Below, piece after piece: positions 38,440-51,700 of a stretch of DNA of 64,000 nucleotides (positions within the stretch are counted from its first letter, which is position 1; each line of letters begins with the position of its first letter). The stretch spans positions 444,278 to 508,277 of the forward strand of contig RPFO01000156.1 in the NCBI GenBank assembly GCA_009746045.1. The letters are read 5' to 3'. This DNA is from Mesostigma viride. Its lineage: Eukaryota > Streptophyta > Mesostigmatophyceae > Mesostigmatales > Mesostigmataceae. The notes below the pieces were generated by a model. It saw only the letters and a list, made by a program, of their open reading frames with translations. It was not told the origin of the DNA and made no database searches. The position numbers and the translations under genes are program-made.

Positions 38440-40673
38440 CACCGTCCGCATTGGTAATTTGAATTCGGTTCGGCCGAGAGGCTCTTTGGCATTAGACGTT
38501 AGCGTTTTATTGGTTGCAAGTGCTAAATGTACTGTGCCCGCCCTTGATTATATAATGACGAGTTAGTTTGTTTGGTTAACCCCTAAATGGGCAGAAATAC
38601 TGCCGATGCATCGGCTGTAACTTCACAATTTTGCAAACCAGATGCCATCCAACCCACCCATATCCAATGGCTGTCCTTGGGGGCCAAGCATGTCCATGAG
38701 TTGCCCTTCGGGTTGGTATATCACAACCTTACATATATGCAGGGTAGGCCATGTATAACTGCCGTCAAAGTCAGGGGGGTCAAGACGAGCGTTTTCATTT
38801 TTGGTAGAATGTGCATTTTGAATTATGTTGTAAGAGCTAGGCACCTACCACTTCAGGGATGATAAACAATTAGTTGCTGAACAGTTTGAGCCATTGGGGT
38901 CATCATTTGGGTGGGTATACCAGCAGTTACACCCAGTACAGCCCATAGGGGTACCGTTGGTAAAAAGCAACCAAGGGGTAGGAGTGGGCATACTACCTAC
39001 TAATACCTACTAATATGGCCCCCAACCATGCCACACAATACATTTCCCTTCCACAATGATGGGGAAACATAACTGCATCATCACACTGCCCTTACATGGC
39101 ACCTATGTGCAGGTGCCACCTTGTCCATGCACGTAGGTAACGTGGTACGGATACCCTACGCAAGGCATGCATTCTTGGAGGCAGCCACCAACAAACTAGT
39201 GATTTTAAGCCTATTTCAGCTTGCCCTAGCAAGGATAAACTAGGCCTAAGCTGCTATAGCTTGCCAGGTGATGGCCAGCACACCTGGTGGCACATGCTGA
39301 CAATGGGAAGCTTCTACTCACCGGTTACATGCTTGATGATGCCACAGAGACCAGCCAACTGCCTCACACTCATGCAATATGTGTGTGGGAAATGTATAAC
39401 AAACATATATGGAGGTATTCAAAACCATACAGCCTCTAAAACTTATCACCATCACCCTGTGGGAGGTCAACTGACTGAGGGAAGCATCTAAGAAGGGTGT
39501 TTTAGAAAGGGGACAGGCCAGGGTCAAGAAAGAGCATGAATAATGCAAAAAGAATGTGCTACACAAGCTAGAACGTATATATAAACGTCAAACATCGATA
39601 GGAAAACGATGATTAAGCTTTACCAGGCATGGATGGCGTTACCTTGGCCCAGGCGGTGGCCGCAAAATGGCGCATTTCGGCACACCAAAGTTGTGCAGCA
39701 TGGTCGTTGGATTCAGCGATTTCTGGCCACCCTTGCACATTTACGACTACTATGTATCATAAAAAGTACAAAGAAACCAATATATCCTTTAAAATACGCC
39801 GGAAAGGTATTGCTGTCAACGTTTCTATCGTCCGGCCTGATCGCAGTTTTTTCCAGCAAGAACGCTGCCGACAACTATAAAATGGCATTCCCGCGGACCA
39901 AAAATTAGCCTGTATCATCTTTAGGACGTATAAAATCAATTTCCTGAGTTTGGTCAGAAAATTCGAACGAAAACGTAAATGCCATGCGTGGGCGCAAGCC
40001 GCCATGGCCAGGTCGTCGTTTTCCGGAATGCACGTTGTACGTGAAAAAGTACCCTGACCCCTTGTACTTTGACCGGCCAGAACACCTCTATAACTTTGTC
40101 AGAAGTATGCAAACCCTAGTACCATGCTGTGAGGAAAATTATAAACTTTCGATCTTCTCAGCTAAACTTTTCCTAATTCTCAATAGTTTTCGCGGCATTT
40201 GGTCCCCCGAGAAGGGGCCGACGTGTCGGCTGTAACTCAGTTTTAGGCGGAAAACCGGCAGCCAGACCATTTAGGGGTTAACGAACCACCGTTGAACTGG
40301 CTGCGCAATTTAATAATTATTTGTTTGTTTTGTATCACCTCTAGCTGTCTGCACGTGTCTATGAATTAATTAATTAGTTAGCTGTCTGCACTGCTGTTAC
40401 TCGGCCAGTAAAAGCACATTTGTCAGCCAAAAATTACATATTTCTTTGTTTTTTACCGCCAAAGAAGCGCTTTTGGCAGTCAAAGAATACTTATTTATAC
40501 TTTCTTTGTTTGTTTGCCGGTCATGAGCTAGAAAAACCACAAGAGGACTACACTCGGGAATTAATTATTTGAAAATCGAGCTTTTGTTTTATTTATCGTA
40601 ATTTGGCTGTTTGCAGGTGGTCGGCGCCCAGCCTCATAATTATTTAGTAAAACTACTACCAATGCGGACGGTG
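38440..40673. mobile_element. TIR DNA transposon, 2234 bp, flanked by TA
   Basis: CACCGTCCGCATTGGTA at 38440-38456 is perfectly inverted at 40657-40673. TA lies on both outer sides (38438-38439 and 40674-40675), a Tc1/mariner-type target duplication. A second inverted pair lies inside: GGTTAACCCCTAAATGG (38573-38589) against 40265-40281. Short open frames exist (38587-38862, 39629-39880) but no transposase catalytic motif was recognised, so it is probably non-autonomous or decayed. It interrupts LINE/tail debris. Confidence 0.7.
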
Positions 40674-40769
40674 TATTTCGCATTGTCACCGCGCGCACTG
40701 CATGAGAAAAAATGGGAGGGAAAAAAAAAACGAAAGGTCAAATAGCTCCACGCGGAGTGGAATCTGGAT

Positions 40770-41540
40770 CTTCGAGCTATGCATTGACTCTCCGGTTGAC
40801 GATGCCGAGGTCAACTACCCTCCTTCAGGCCGCTTCAAGCTGCTCGGCAGTTGGCTTCCTGACTGCGAGGACGACATAACGACACGGATCGGCATGGCGT
40901 GGGCGCACCTCCATGACCACCGCCGCTGGTGGAGCAACCCTGCCCTTAGTACCCCGGATCGTCAAGCGTGACCTCTTCACGGTCGTCATTATGACGATCC
41001 TGACCTACGGCGCCGAGACGTGGACACTGACGCAGGAGCTGGAGCAACGACTCGACGGCGCCGTCACCAAGATGCTGCGCAAGGCCCTTAACATCCCCTT
41101 TGGTTTAATTGCACATTAGTAATGAGGATTTGTACGCTGATTTGCCCTATGTTTCCCACAGGCGCCTGGGCCTAGCCGGGCACCTGGCCCGCACAGATCA
41201 GGTAGATACATCAGATAGACTAGCTGGCACCAAGCCCGCCCAGCCTGGGCGATATGTCCTCACCTGGCGTGCCCCCGGCCGCGCGCGGCAGGGCCGCCAC
41301 CCGTGGACTTTTCGTGATAGACTCGGCATGGACATGTGCTACACTAGACGTGACGGGCTCACCCCCGGGCAGCCTCCTGGTTTGTCTGTATTATGGAGGC
41401 AGATGGTGCGCAAGGATAGATGGCAAGTAGTGATGAAGGAGACCACCCCCAAGCCTGTGGGGGCTCCGCGTGTGACCAAGTATGGCATTCATAGCGATTC
41501 GGGCCGCGGTGCCCACACCCCTGTAACTAGGACCTAGATA
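40770..41540 (+). pseudogene. LINE ORF2 3' part, copy 3 (plus strand)
   Basis: Reads GRFKLLGSWLPDCEDDITTR then IGMAWAHL, VPRIVKRDLFTVVIMTILTY, GAETWTLTQELEQRLDGAVT, KMLRKALNIP, RRLGLAGHLARTDQVDTSDR and a tail ending TPVTRT before the TAG at about 41535. Frames change near 40920 and 41105. No RT core, so it is a 5'-truncated insertion. Confidence 0.85.
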
Positions 41541-41770
41541 GCTTATACCATCCATTCCATCCCATGTTCCCCTCCCACTGAGGACTTATGCTCACGTGAT
41601 GCAGTCACGTGTCTATTAATTAATTAATTAATTAATTAATTAATTAATTAATTAATTAATCCATTCGACATCCCATGTTCCCCTCCCACTGAGGACTTAT
41701 GCTCACGTGACGCAGTCACGTGTAGACCTATTAATTAATTAATTAATTAATTAATTAATTAATTAATTGA
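41541..41770 (+). repeat. LINE 3' UTR in tandem duplicate with (TTAA)n tails
   Basis: CCCATGTTCCCCTCCCACTG then AGGACTTATGCTCACGTGA occurs twice (about 41562 and 41671). Each copy is followed by a TTAA tract (41617-41660 and 41730-41769). Confidence 0.85.
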
Positions 41771-42020
41771 CTCTCCGGCCTGATCCGTAGTCATCCCAAT
41801 CAACCCGACTGCCAAAAATTAAACTGGCACCTATCTTGCGGAATTTGCACTAAATATGTACACTATGTGAGCTATAACCCACATGCTCGATATAACCCAC
41901 GGTACGCCGCGGCGCATCGCCTACCCGCGCCCTTTTCCATGTAACGTGAGATATGAAATCCGCTTCCATGACGTACCGGGAATTCCGTTCAATACCATCG
42001 TGCAGTACCAGCAATGCACT
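41771..42020. other. No gene seen
   Basis: Unique sequence between two TTAA tracts. Confidence 0.4.
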
Positions 42021-42430
42021 ATATTAATTAATTAATTAATTAGGAACATAACTCCGTTGGGAGTATATGTAGCACATAGCCCTGAGAAGGGGCATATGAG
42101 CCTATAATACATTCTAAGCTACTTCCTGCAAGGGTGGGAATGTAAACAACACTTGCTCTAGGTGCACCAGGGCACCCGCACCCTCATGGTCTATCACGCT
42201 ATGCCCGGGTAAGGGGGGAGCATGCCTGTGAGGGGGAAGATCATCATGGCTATACAAGAGCTATGGCATGGCTTCTCAGCAGGGAGTGACTCCCTGCATG
42301 GGCACAACATTACTAAATAAGGCTAGGCATCGTCTGGAGTGTGGCTCATCATAGGCACACATGTACATGACTAAAAAGGCTAGGCCTCAGCTGGTATAGT
42401 GCCTGTAGTAGGCGGGCATGTACAAGGCCA
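42021..42430 (-). repeat. (TTAA)n and dispersed 3'-tail repeat, long copy
   Basis: TTAA tract, then GGAACATAACTCCGTTGGGA, GTAGCACATAGCCCTGAGAA, CTTGCTCTAGGTGCACCAGG and beyond to GGCTAGGCATCGTC. This is the fullest copy of the tail family in this orientation and borders a family-A ORF1 on the same strand, so it is probably the 3' UTR of that element. Confidence 0.75.
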
Positions 42431-42464
42431 CTGTCTAACTATTCTACACTACTGCTGTATTCCC

Positions 42465-43900
42465 CTAGGCGGGGGCTGGAGTTGCTGGGGCCGCGGTGGT
42501 CGAGGGGGTCGCTTGCCAGGGCTTGTGGCCGACGTAGATGGCCGCCCCCTTCCAGTACACCGGCTGGCCCGCCTTGGTCTGCCGGAGCTGGAGGTAGGTC
42601 GGCCATAGCTCCCGTCGCCGTTGTTGCTGTGCCAGGGTCAAGTCGTCGTCAAGGGTGAAGAGAGTCTTCTCGAGCCGCTTGCGGCGTCTGAGAAAAGAAA
42701 TCTTGTCCGCCGGAGTCTTAAAGGTGAGAAGGAGCGGGGGCGGCCCGGCCTTACCGGCCCCGCGCGCGGGGAAGGCGGTGGGCGGCCAGCTCAATCTCAC
42801 CAGTAAGGCCCATGCGATCAAGGATTTCTCTCTCAAAAGCACGCGCAAGCTTCTCGGAATTCTCACCTTCCTCCATCTTGAGATTCTTGACAATGACGTT
42901 GAGGCTGCGCTTGGCGAGCTCGGCCTCCTCGCGGAGGTCAAGCGTCTGCCGCTGGAGCTGGGCTGCGACGGCGGAGGTGGTGGAGGTGGTATGTTGCTTG
43001 AGCATGTCCGCCCAGGTCGTGATGGGAGGAGCATCGCCGGCCAGGCCAGCCGGGGCTGGCTTGGCGGCAATGTCCTTCACTGCCTGGGCGGTGAGGCCTG
43101 CTGTGTTCTGCAAGACCTCGATAGCGATTGCATTATCCTTGAGGCGCTGGTCGATATCGCGGAGCTGGGCGGTGATGGAGTCGGTGGAGGAGGAGGGGGG
43201 GGGGGGTGGAGGCGAGGAGGGTGGCGGTGGCGGTGGGGATGGTGGGGAGCTCAGCAGCCAGCGTGCCGCCAAGTGCCGCCACATCTGCGGCAAGAGGGGT
43301 CACGTGCTGCTCGAAAGCTTCCTTGAGGAGGGTGCGGATGGTGGCTTCGGTGGGGAAGGTGGGGGGGGGCGGTGGGGAAGCCCAGATCTCGGATTCGGAG
43401 CGTCCAACAAGGGAGCAGAGGGCGAAGCGTTGAAGCCTGGGGCGAGACATGCGGTGAATGATTGGGAGAGCCTCGGCGGGGTCGACAAGCTTGCCGTCAC
43501 CAGGCCAGCGGCCACGGTTGTGGGACGTGAGGTACACGCACAGGGCTAGAAGCGAGGCGTGATTGCCGTAAAACATGTCTTCCATGAACCAAGTGCAGCT
43601 GCGTTGCCAGAAGCCGGAGCTGTTGACGTCAAAGGAGCGCTCTTCCCAGGGCGGCTCAGCAGAGCGACTGCGCTTGGGTTCAGGCGATGCAGATGGCGAG
43701 GCAAGCCCGGGAGGCTGGGCTAGCACCAGTGCACGACTAGTGTCACCGTTGCCATCTGGGCCGGTGGGCGAAGCTGCAGCCGAAGCTGCAGACGTATTTT
43801 CATTGCCGAGCGCAGCCGCCAGGCTGCGTTGCGTCGAATGCACTATATGGTCACTCCAATCACAGATATCACTGGAGGTATACCTCTTATCGTCAAGCAC
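42465..43900 (-). pseudogene. LINE ORF1 family A, near full length, two frameshifts
   Basis: About 480 codons on the minus strand in three frames. 43900-43133: Ser/Ala/Pro-rich N-terminus, then SFDVNSSGFWQRSCTWFMED, NRGRWPGDGKLVDPAEALPI and LKEAFEQHVTPLAADVAALG. 43240-42751: DIDQRLKDNAIAIEVLQNTA, DAPPITTWADMLKQ, a coiled-coil-like stretch and RSLNVIVKNLKMEEGENSEK. 42780-42465: RGAGKAGPPPLLLTFKTPAD, RRRKRLEKTLFTLDDDLTLA, QQQRRRELWPTYLQLR and a stop. The layout (helical middle, RRM-like IVKNL...RxxxKAGPxPxLLTF core, basic C-terminus) resembles L1-type ORF1 RNA-binding proteins. Confidence 0.8.
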
Positions 43901-44290
43901 TTCGACCAGCAGGCAGGTGAGACCTCCACGAGCCTTCTTGAGGCATTTAAGCGCGCCATTCTTGCCCCCATGTTACTCACTGGTGAGCTGGACATGTCGG
44001 CTGTCCGCCTCCCCCGCGCGCGGGGGAAGGCTGGCCCGGCACCCGTGCTCCTCACCTTTAAGTACATGGCGGACAAGCTGGCGTTCCTTAAGTGCCGCAA
44101 GAAGCTCTCGGAGACTCGCTTCACGCTGGACGACGACTTGACCCTGGCCCAGCAACAACGGCGATGCGAGCTATGGCCGACCTACCTTCAGCTCCGGCAG
44201 AGCGCAAGGGGGAAGCCGGTATACTGGAGGGGGGCGGTCATCCACGTTGACCACAAGCCCTGGCAGCCCCCTCCTGCCACCTCAGACTAG
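43868..44290 (+). pseudogene. LINE ORF1 family A, C-terminal half, opposite strand
   Basis: An open frame reading IPLIVKHFDQQAGETSTSLL, LTGELDMSAVRLPRARGKAG, PVLLTFKYMADKLAFLKCRK and TRFTLDDDLTLAQQQRR to a stop at 44288-44290. It starts abruptly next to the N-terminal end of the minus-strand ORF1, making a head-to-head pair. This is the best preserved RRM-like core in the window (no internal stop) but lacks the N-terminal half. Confidence 0.8.
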
Positions 44291-44735
44291 GAATATATAT
44301 ACCAGTAGTGTAGATTAGAAAGGCTTAGCCTAGCATGTGGCCCACGCGCATGTGCGCCCATAATGGCCCCCATGGATGATGCCTTCAACATTTAGCCATG
44401 CTTTGTCTATAATGGGACCCCCATGGATGTAGCTTTATTTAATTATGCCGTGCCCATGCAGGGGGTCACTCCCTGCTGAGAAGCCATGCCCTAGCTTTTG
44501 TATAGCTGTGCTGATCTTCCCCACCTATGACAGGCTCCCCTTAGCTGGGTGTTGCCTGAAACTCTGGGTGTTGCAGGTGCCCTAGTGCACCTAGAGCAAG
44601 TGTTGTTTACATTCCCACCCTTGCAGGAAGTAGCTTAGAATGTATGATAGGCCATATGCCCCTTCTCTGGGCTATGTGCTACATATACTCCCAACGGAGT
44701 TATGTTACAATTCAATTCAATTCAATTCAATGGAT
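44291..44735 (+). repeat. LINE 3' UTR and tail, plus orientation, (AATTC)n end
   Basis: Follows the ORF1 stop. It shares GGCCCACGCGCATGTGCGCC-type words with 5190-5220 and ends with the tail family (44560-44708) and an (AATTC)n run at 44709-44733. Confidence 0.75.
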
Positions 44736-45255
44736 GTTGCATTAAGAATTTAGCCATGCTATGCCATGCAGAGAGATGCTCTCTGTCGAGAAGCCATGTC
44801 CTAGCTCTTGTATAGCCATGATGATCTTCCTCCCTCACAGGCATTGAATTGAATTGAATTGAATTGTAACATAACTCCGTTGGGAGTATATGTAGCACAC
44901 AGCCCTTGAGAGGGGGGCATATGGCCTATCATACATCCTAAGCTACTTCCTGCAAGGGTGGGGATGTAAAGGACCCTTGCTCTAGGTGCACCAGGGCACT
45001 TGCATCCCCATGATCTTCAAGCTATGCCCAGCGAAGGGGGAGCCTCACAGGCATGCTCCCCCCTTACCCGGGCATAGCGTGATAGACCATGAGGGTGCAG
45101 GTGCCTTGGTGCACCTAGAGCAGGGGTAGCTTACATTCCCACCCTTGCATGAAGTAGCCTAGAATGTATTAAAAGCCATATGCCCCTTCTCAGGGCTATG
45201 TGCTACATCTACTCCCAACGGAGTGATGTTGATAATTAATTAATTAATTAATACC
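44736..45255. repeat. Further dispersed tail copies in both orientations
   Basis: 44845-45010 is a minus copy preceded by a (GAATT)n run. 45060-45250 is a plus copy ending in a TTAA tract (45233-45253). Together with 44560-44735 they form nested inverted pairs. Confidence 0.75.
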
Positions 45256-45660
45256 TCTTATTTAATTCCGACATGCCTCTTTCCAACTCCGAATTCAATT
45301 CAGAGCAATTTTTTCACCGGCTACATGCCGGTGAAGATAAATATTCCTGGACACGCAAATTGATTAACACTGTTAAATTAGAATCTAAAAGCTACCTGGC
45401 TGTGCCGCGCTGGCATCCAGCCTTCAAAAACCTTCCCGTGCTACATCCTACGGTTGTGAGAGCAGAGGTATCATTTTTTATGCGTGTCATAAATATGTGC
45501 ACAAAGCGTGTTCTCGTTGGATCACTTAATGACAAGCGTACAAGAGCCTGCTGCCAGGCTGTGCATGGACAAACAACCACTCATTTTATATAACGTCCAT
45601 TTCCCCTCAGCTTATAACAACGAGAACATCTAGTAAGAAAACTGGCGTGCCCGGCCAACT
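45256..45660 (-). other. Probable 3' UTR/downstream region of HOP
   Basis: Follows the HOP stop on the minus strand. A TGTAA-type green-algal polyadenylation signal was not seen in this stretch. The plus-strand frame at 45273-45593 has no recognisable domain. Confidence 0.4.
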
Positions 45661-45774
45661 TTATCCCATCCGCACAATGCCGGCCTTGACCAGCTTTGCG
45701 ACCTTGGAGGCCACAACAGGGTTCTGCAGGTGATGCTGGGATGCCTTGGGGTCCGAAGAGAGGTCATTCAGCAC
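45661..45774 (-). CDS. HOP: HOP last exon (DP2 end, stop)
   Basis: Reads VLNDLSSDPKASQHHLQNPV, VASKVAKLVKAGIVRMG and stop (45661-45663). The acceptor CTTGCAG is at 45775-45781 on the minus strand. Phase 0. Confidence 0.92.
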   Translation of the reverse strand: MLNDLSSDPKASQHHLQNPVVASKVAKLVKAGIVRMG

Positions 45775-48700
45775 CTGCAAGTGACCACAGTGATCATACC
45801 ATCATCATGAGGCAAATCATAACAATTGATAGACATTAGATGCCGGGAGAATTCTATTCCTGATCGGTAACTAGGTAGGTAGTTCCCCCAGACCCGCGTG
45901 CCTTCAACCTCCAGCCAGCTCCCCCAAAAGGCTGAGACTGCAACAAAACAGCACAAGGCTTGCAACCTGACAGAGAGGGAAGGACCTTCAGAAGGAGCGA
46001 TGGCAGGAGACTGCTCACGTGATGCCAAGGCATGCACAGCATAGAACTCAACACCATGCCGGTAATCAAAGGTACCTACTCAAACAGCGTTTACCCCATG
46101 ACTCTGCAAACAAAGGCAGAAGAACGAACAAATGCATGAACCAATTGCGCGATCAATGCTAGTAGTGTACCAGCAGAAACTACCATGTAGAGGTCCTGTC
46201 TGATTGATCGCGTTTGCATGGCCCAGGTTTGACGCTCACCTGGCGCATGACGGGGTCGGTCAGGATCTGCTGGATCTCTGGGTCCGCCATCGCCTTGGCC
46301 TGCACCCACGACGCGACAAGGAAAAGCGAGAAGAAAGAGAGGAAACATGGTAAGAACGCGACAAAGAAACATTGTAAGAAAGGGTAGCGAGCACCCTGCT
46401 CGAGGGGGTTCGCTCCATCCCTTAGTCATGGGTGGGAGCACTCCATGATAGCCCACTCAGCCTGCGGCTGCGACACATGGCACGCTACGATATGATAGGA
46501 GCCAAGGAACTAGGGCAACAGTGAGAGAGATAAAGCCGATAGGGTACTGAGAACAGGGGGGATTGCAGGGCAGGGCATGATGAGAGAAGGAAAGAAAGGA
46601 GGAAAGAAACAGGAGAAGAGCATACGTGAGGACACGAGAACAGGGAAATAGCAAGGGTCGCAGATAGAACTCCACGATAAGTGGCTTAACCAGCAAAGAC
46701 CAAACATACCCTTGCCTTTCCACCCCTGCTGCGCCTGCTCCCCAAGCCCAACCCCCCTTCCCTGCTCTTTGAGAAATGCTACAGCCAGGGGGCACCAGCT
46801 TTTATGTGTAGTTGCTTACACATATGCCATTGAAAGACCAGCTAAACCTAAAGAAAAGGGTATTCATGCTATTCGCGCTGATAGTTGAGTTGGTCCTTCC
46901 ATATCGGCACCTTATTTGTCTGCCCCCATCAAATGCATGGTGGAGCTGTGATGATTACCCAACCTACAAGACAGAAAACACTGTCCTAAAGCACAAGAAT
47001 GGGGAAGAGCATCACACTAATTATATTCTCTGGTCTAAACTCGTGTGCAAGCGAATCCAAGAGGCATAAGCTTATCCTACATGAGCTGCACACATCCGCT
47101 GACCCATAACATAATCAAAGGCCACCAGGCACAAAAATATACCTCCTTGTCTCCCACTTGTCGAAGCTCCTCTTAGATAAAAGATACATACATGGCAGTA
47201 CATGGCCAGGATACATCTCTATGGCACGGATAACAAAGCCACTCACTTGTCTCTATGGCATGGATAACACAGCCACTCACCTGTCTCTATGGCATGGATA
47301 ACAAAGCCACTCACTTGTCTCCTCTATGGCATGGATAACAAAGCCACTCACTTGTCTCTATGGCATGGATAACAAAGCCACTCACTTGTCTCCTCTATGG
47401 CATGGATAACAAAGCCACTCACTTGTCTCCTCTATGGCATGGATAACAAAGCCACTCACTTGTCTCTATGGCATGGACAACAAAGCCACTCACTTGTCTC
47501 CTCTATGGCATGGATAACAAAGCCACTCACTTGTCTCCTCTATGGCATGGATAACAAAGCCACTCACTTGTCTCCTCTATGGCATGGATAACAAAGCCAC
47601 TCACTTGTCTCTATGGCATGGACAACAAAGCCACTCACCTGTCTCCTCTATGGCATGGATAACAAAGCCACTCACTTGTCTCTATGGCATGGATAACAAA
47701 GCCACTCACTTGTCTCCTCTATGGCATGGATAACAAAGCCACTCACTTGTCTCTATGGCATGGATAACAAAGCCACTCACTTGTCTCTATGGCATGGATA
47801 ACAAAGCCACTCACTTGTCTCCTCTATGGCATGGATAACAAAGCCACTCACTTGTCTCCTCTATGGCATGGATAACAAAGCCACTCACTTGTCTCCTCTA
47901 TGGCATGGATAACAAAGCCACTCACTTGTCTCTATGGCATGGATAACAAAGCCACTCACTTGTCTCTATGGCATGGATAACAAAGCCACTCACCTGTCTC
48001 TATGGCATGGATAACAAAGCCACTCACTTGTTCCTCTATGGCATGGATAACAAAGCCACTCACTTGTCTCCTCTATGGCATGGATAACAAAGCCACTCAC
48101 CTGTCTCTATGGCATGGATAACAAAGCCACTCACTTGTCTCCTCTATGGCATGGATAACAAAGCCACTCACTTGTCTCCTCTATGGCATGGATAACAAAG
48201 CCACTCACTTGTCTCCTCTATGGCATGGATAACAAAGCCACTCACTTGTCTCTATGGCATGGATAACAAAGCCACTCACTTGTCTCTATGGCATGGATAA
48301 CAAAGCCACTCACTTGTCTCTATGGCATGGATAACAAAGCCACTCACCTGTCTCTATGGCATGGATAACAAAGCCACTCACTTGTTTCCTCTATGGCATG
48401 GATAACAAAGCCACTCACTGTCTCCTCTATGGCATGGATAACAAAGCCACTCACTTGTCTCTATGGCATGGATAACAAAGCCACTCACCTGTCTCTATGG
48501 CATGGATAACAAAGCCACTCACTTGTCTCCTCTATGGCATGGATATCAAAGCCACTCACTTGTTTCCTCTATGGCATGGATAACAAAGCCACTCACTTGT
48601 CTCTATGGCATGGATAACAAAGCCACTCACTTGTCTCTATGGCATGGATAACAAAGCCACTCACTTGTCTCCTCTATGGCATGGATAACAAAGCCACTCA

Positions 48701-51700
48701 CTTGTCTCTATGGCATGGATAACAAAGCCACTCACTTGTCTCTATGGCATGGATAACAAAGCCACTCACTTGTCTCCTCTATGGCATGGATAACAAAGCC
48801 ACTCACTTGTCTCTATGGCATGGATAACAAAGCCACTCACTTGTCTCCTCTATGGCATGGATAACAAAGCCACTCACTTGTCTCTATGGCATGGATAACA
48901 AAGCCACTCACTTGTCTCTATGGCATGGATAACAAAGCCACTCACTTGTCTCTATGGCATGGATAACAAAGCCACTCACTTGTTCCTCTATGGCATGGAT
49001 AACAAAGCCACTCACTTGTCTCCTCTATGGCATGGATAACAAAGCCACTCACCTGTCTCTATGGCATGGATAACAAAGCCACTCACTTGTCTCCTCTATG
49101 GCATGGATAACAAAGCCACTCACTTGTCTCCTCTATGGCATGGATAACAAAGCCACTCACTTGTCTCCTCTATGGCATGGATAACAAAGCCACTCACTTG
49201 TCTCTATGGCATGGATAACAAAGCCACTCACTTGTCTCCTCTATGGCATGGATAACAAAGCCACTCACTTGTCTCCTCTATGGCATGGATAACAAAGCCA
49301 CTCACTTGTCTCCTCTATGGCATGGATAACAAAGCCACTCACTTGTCTCTATGGCATGGATAACAAAGCCACTCACTTGTCTCTATGGCATGGATAACAA
49401 AGCCACTCACTTGTCTCCTCTATGGCATGGATAACAAAGCCACTCACTTGTCTCTATGGCATGGATAACAAAGCCACTCACTTGTCTCTATGGCATGGAT
49501 AACAAAGCCACTCACTTGTCTCCTCTATGGCATGGATAACAAAGCCACTCACTTGTCTCTATGGCATGGATAACAAAGCCACTCACTTGTCTCCTCTATG
49601 GCATGGATAACAAAGCCACTCACTGTCTCTATGGCATGGATAACAAAGCCACTCACTTGTCTCTATGGCATGGATAACAAAGCCACTCACTTGTCTCTAT
49701 GGCATGGATAACAAAGCCACTCACTTGTCTCTATGGCATGGATAACAAAGCCACTCACTTGTCTCCTCTATGGCATGGATAACAAAGCCACTCACTTGTC
49801 TCTATGGCATGGATAACAAAGCCACTCACTGTCTCCTCTATGGCATGGATAACAAAGCCACTCACTTGTCTCCTCTATGGCATGGATAACAAAGCCACTC
49901 ACTTGTCTCCTCTATGGCATGGATAACAAAGCCACTCACTTGTCTCCTCTATGGCATGGATAACAAAGCCACTCACTTGTCTCTATGGCATGGATAACAA
50001 AGCCACTCACTTGTCTCTATGGCATGGATAACAAAGCCACTCACTTGTCTCCTCTATGGCATGGATAACAAAGCCACTCACTTGTCTCTATGGCATGGAT
50101 AACAAAGCCACTCACTTGTCTCCTCTATGGCATGGATAACAAAGCCACTCACTTGTCTCTATGGCATGGATAACAAAGCCACTCACTTGTCTCTATGGCA
50201 TGGATAACAAAGCCACTCACTTGTCTCCTCTATGGCATGGATAACAAAGCCACTCACTTGTCTCCTCTATGGCATGGATAACAAAGCCACTCACTTGTCT
50301 CCTCTATGGCATGGATAACAAAGCCACTCACTGTCTCTATGGCATGGATAACAAAGCCACTCACTTGTCTCTCTATGGCATGGATAACAAAGCCACTCAC
50401 TTGTCTCTATGGCATGGATAACAAAGCCACTCACTTGTCTCCTCTATGGCATGGATAACAAAGCCACTCACTTGTCTCTATGGCATGGATAACAAAGCCA
50501 CTCACTTGTCTCTATGGCATGGATAACAAAGCCACTCACTTGTCTCCTCTATGGCATGGATAACAAAGCCACTCACTTGTCTCTATGGCATGGATAACAA
50601 AGCCACTCACTGTCTCTATGGCATGGATAACAAAGCCACTCACTTGTCTCTATGGCATGGATAACAAAGCCACTCACTTGTCTCCTCTATGGCATGGATA
50701 ACAAAGCCACTCACTTGTCCTCTATGGCATGGATAACAAAGCCACTCACTTGTCTCTATGGCATGGATAACAAAGCCACTCACTTGTCTCTATGGCATGG
50801 ATAACAAAGCCACTCACTTGTCTCCTCTATGGCATGGATAACAAAGCCACTCACTTGTCTCTATGGCATGGATAACAAAGCCACTCACTTGTCTCTATGG
50901 CATGGATAACAAAGCCACTCACTTGTCTCCTCTATGGCATGGATAACAAAGCCACTCACTTGTCTCTATGGCATGGATAACAAAGCCACTCACTTGTCTC
51001 CTCTATGGCATGGATAACAAAGCCACTCACTTGTCTCTATGGCATGGATAACAAAGCCACTCACTTGTCTCTATGGCATGGATAACAAAGCCACTCACTT
51101 GTCTCTATGGCATGGATAACAAAGCCACTCACTTGTCCTCTATGGCATGGATAACAAAGCCACTCACTTGTCTCCTCTATGGCATGGATAACAAAGCCAC
51201 TCACTGTCTCTATGGCATGGATAACAAAGCCACTCACTTGTCTCCTCTATGGCATGGATAACAAAGCCACTCACTTGTCTCCTCTATGGCATGGATAACA
51301 AAGCCACTCACTTGTCTCCTCTATGGCATGGATAACAAAGCCACTCACTTGTCTCTATGGCATGGATAACAAAGCCACTCACTTGTCTCCTCTATGGCAT
51401 GGATAACAAAGCCACTCACTTGTCTCCTCTATGGCATGGATAACAAAGCCACTCACTTGTCTCCTCTATGGCATGGATAACAAAGCCACTCACTTGTCTC
51501 TATGGCATGGATAACAAAGCCACTCACTTGTCTCTATGGCATGGATAACAAAGCCACTCACTTGTCTCCTCTATGGCATGGATAACAAAGCCACTCACTT
51601 GTCTCTATGGCATGGATAACAAAGCCACTCACTTGTCTCTATGGCATGGATAACAAAGCCACTCACTTGTCTCCTCTATGGCATGGATAACAAAGCCACT

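Noticed and set aside
45273-45593. 106-codon plus-strand frame downstream of HOP
   Set aside because: No domain, splice sites or relatives recognised; it lies in the probable HOP 3' region.
47397-51261. Open frames of about 60 codons reading MAWITKPLTCL repeats
   Set aside because: Products of the 34/37-bp intronic satellite on the non-transcribed strand; unit length indels break the frame and there is no start or stop context.
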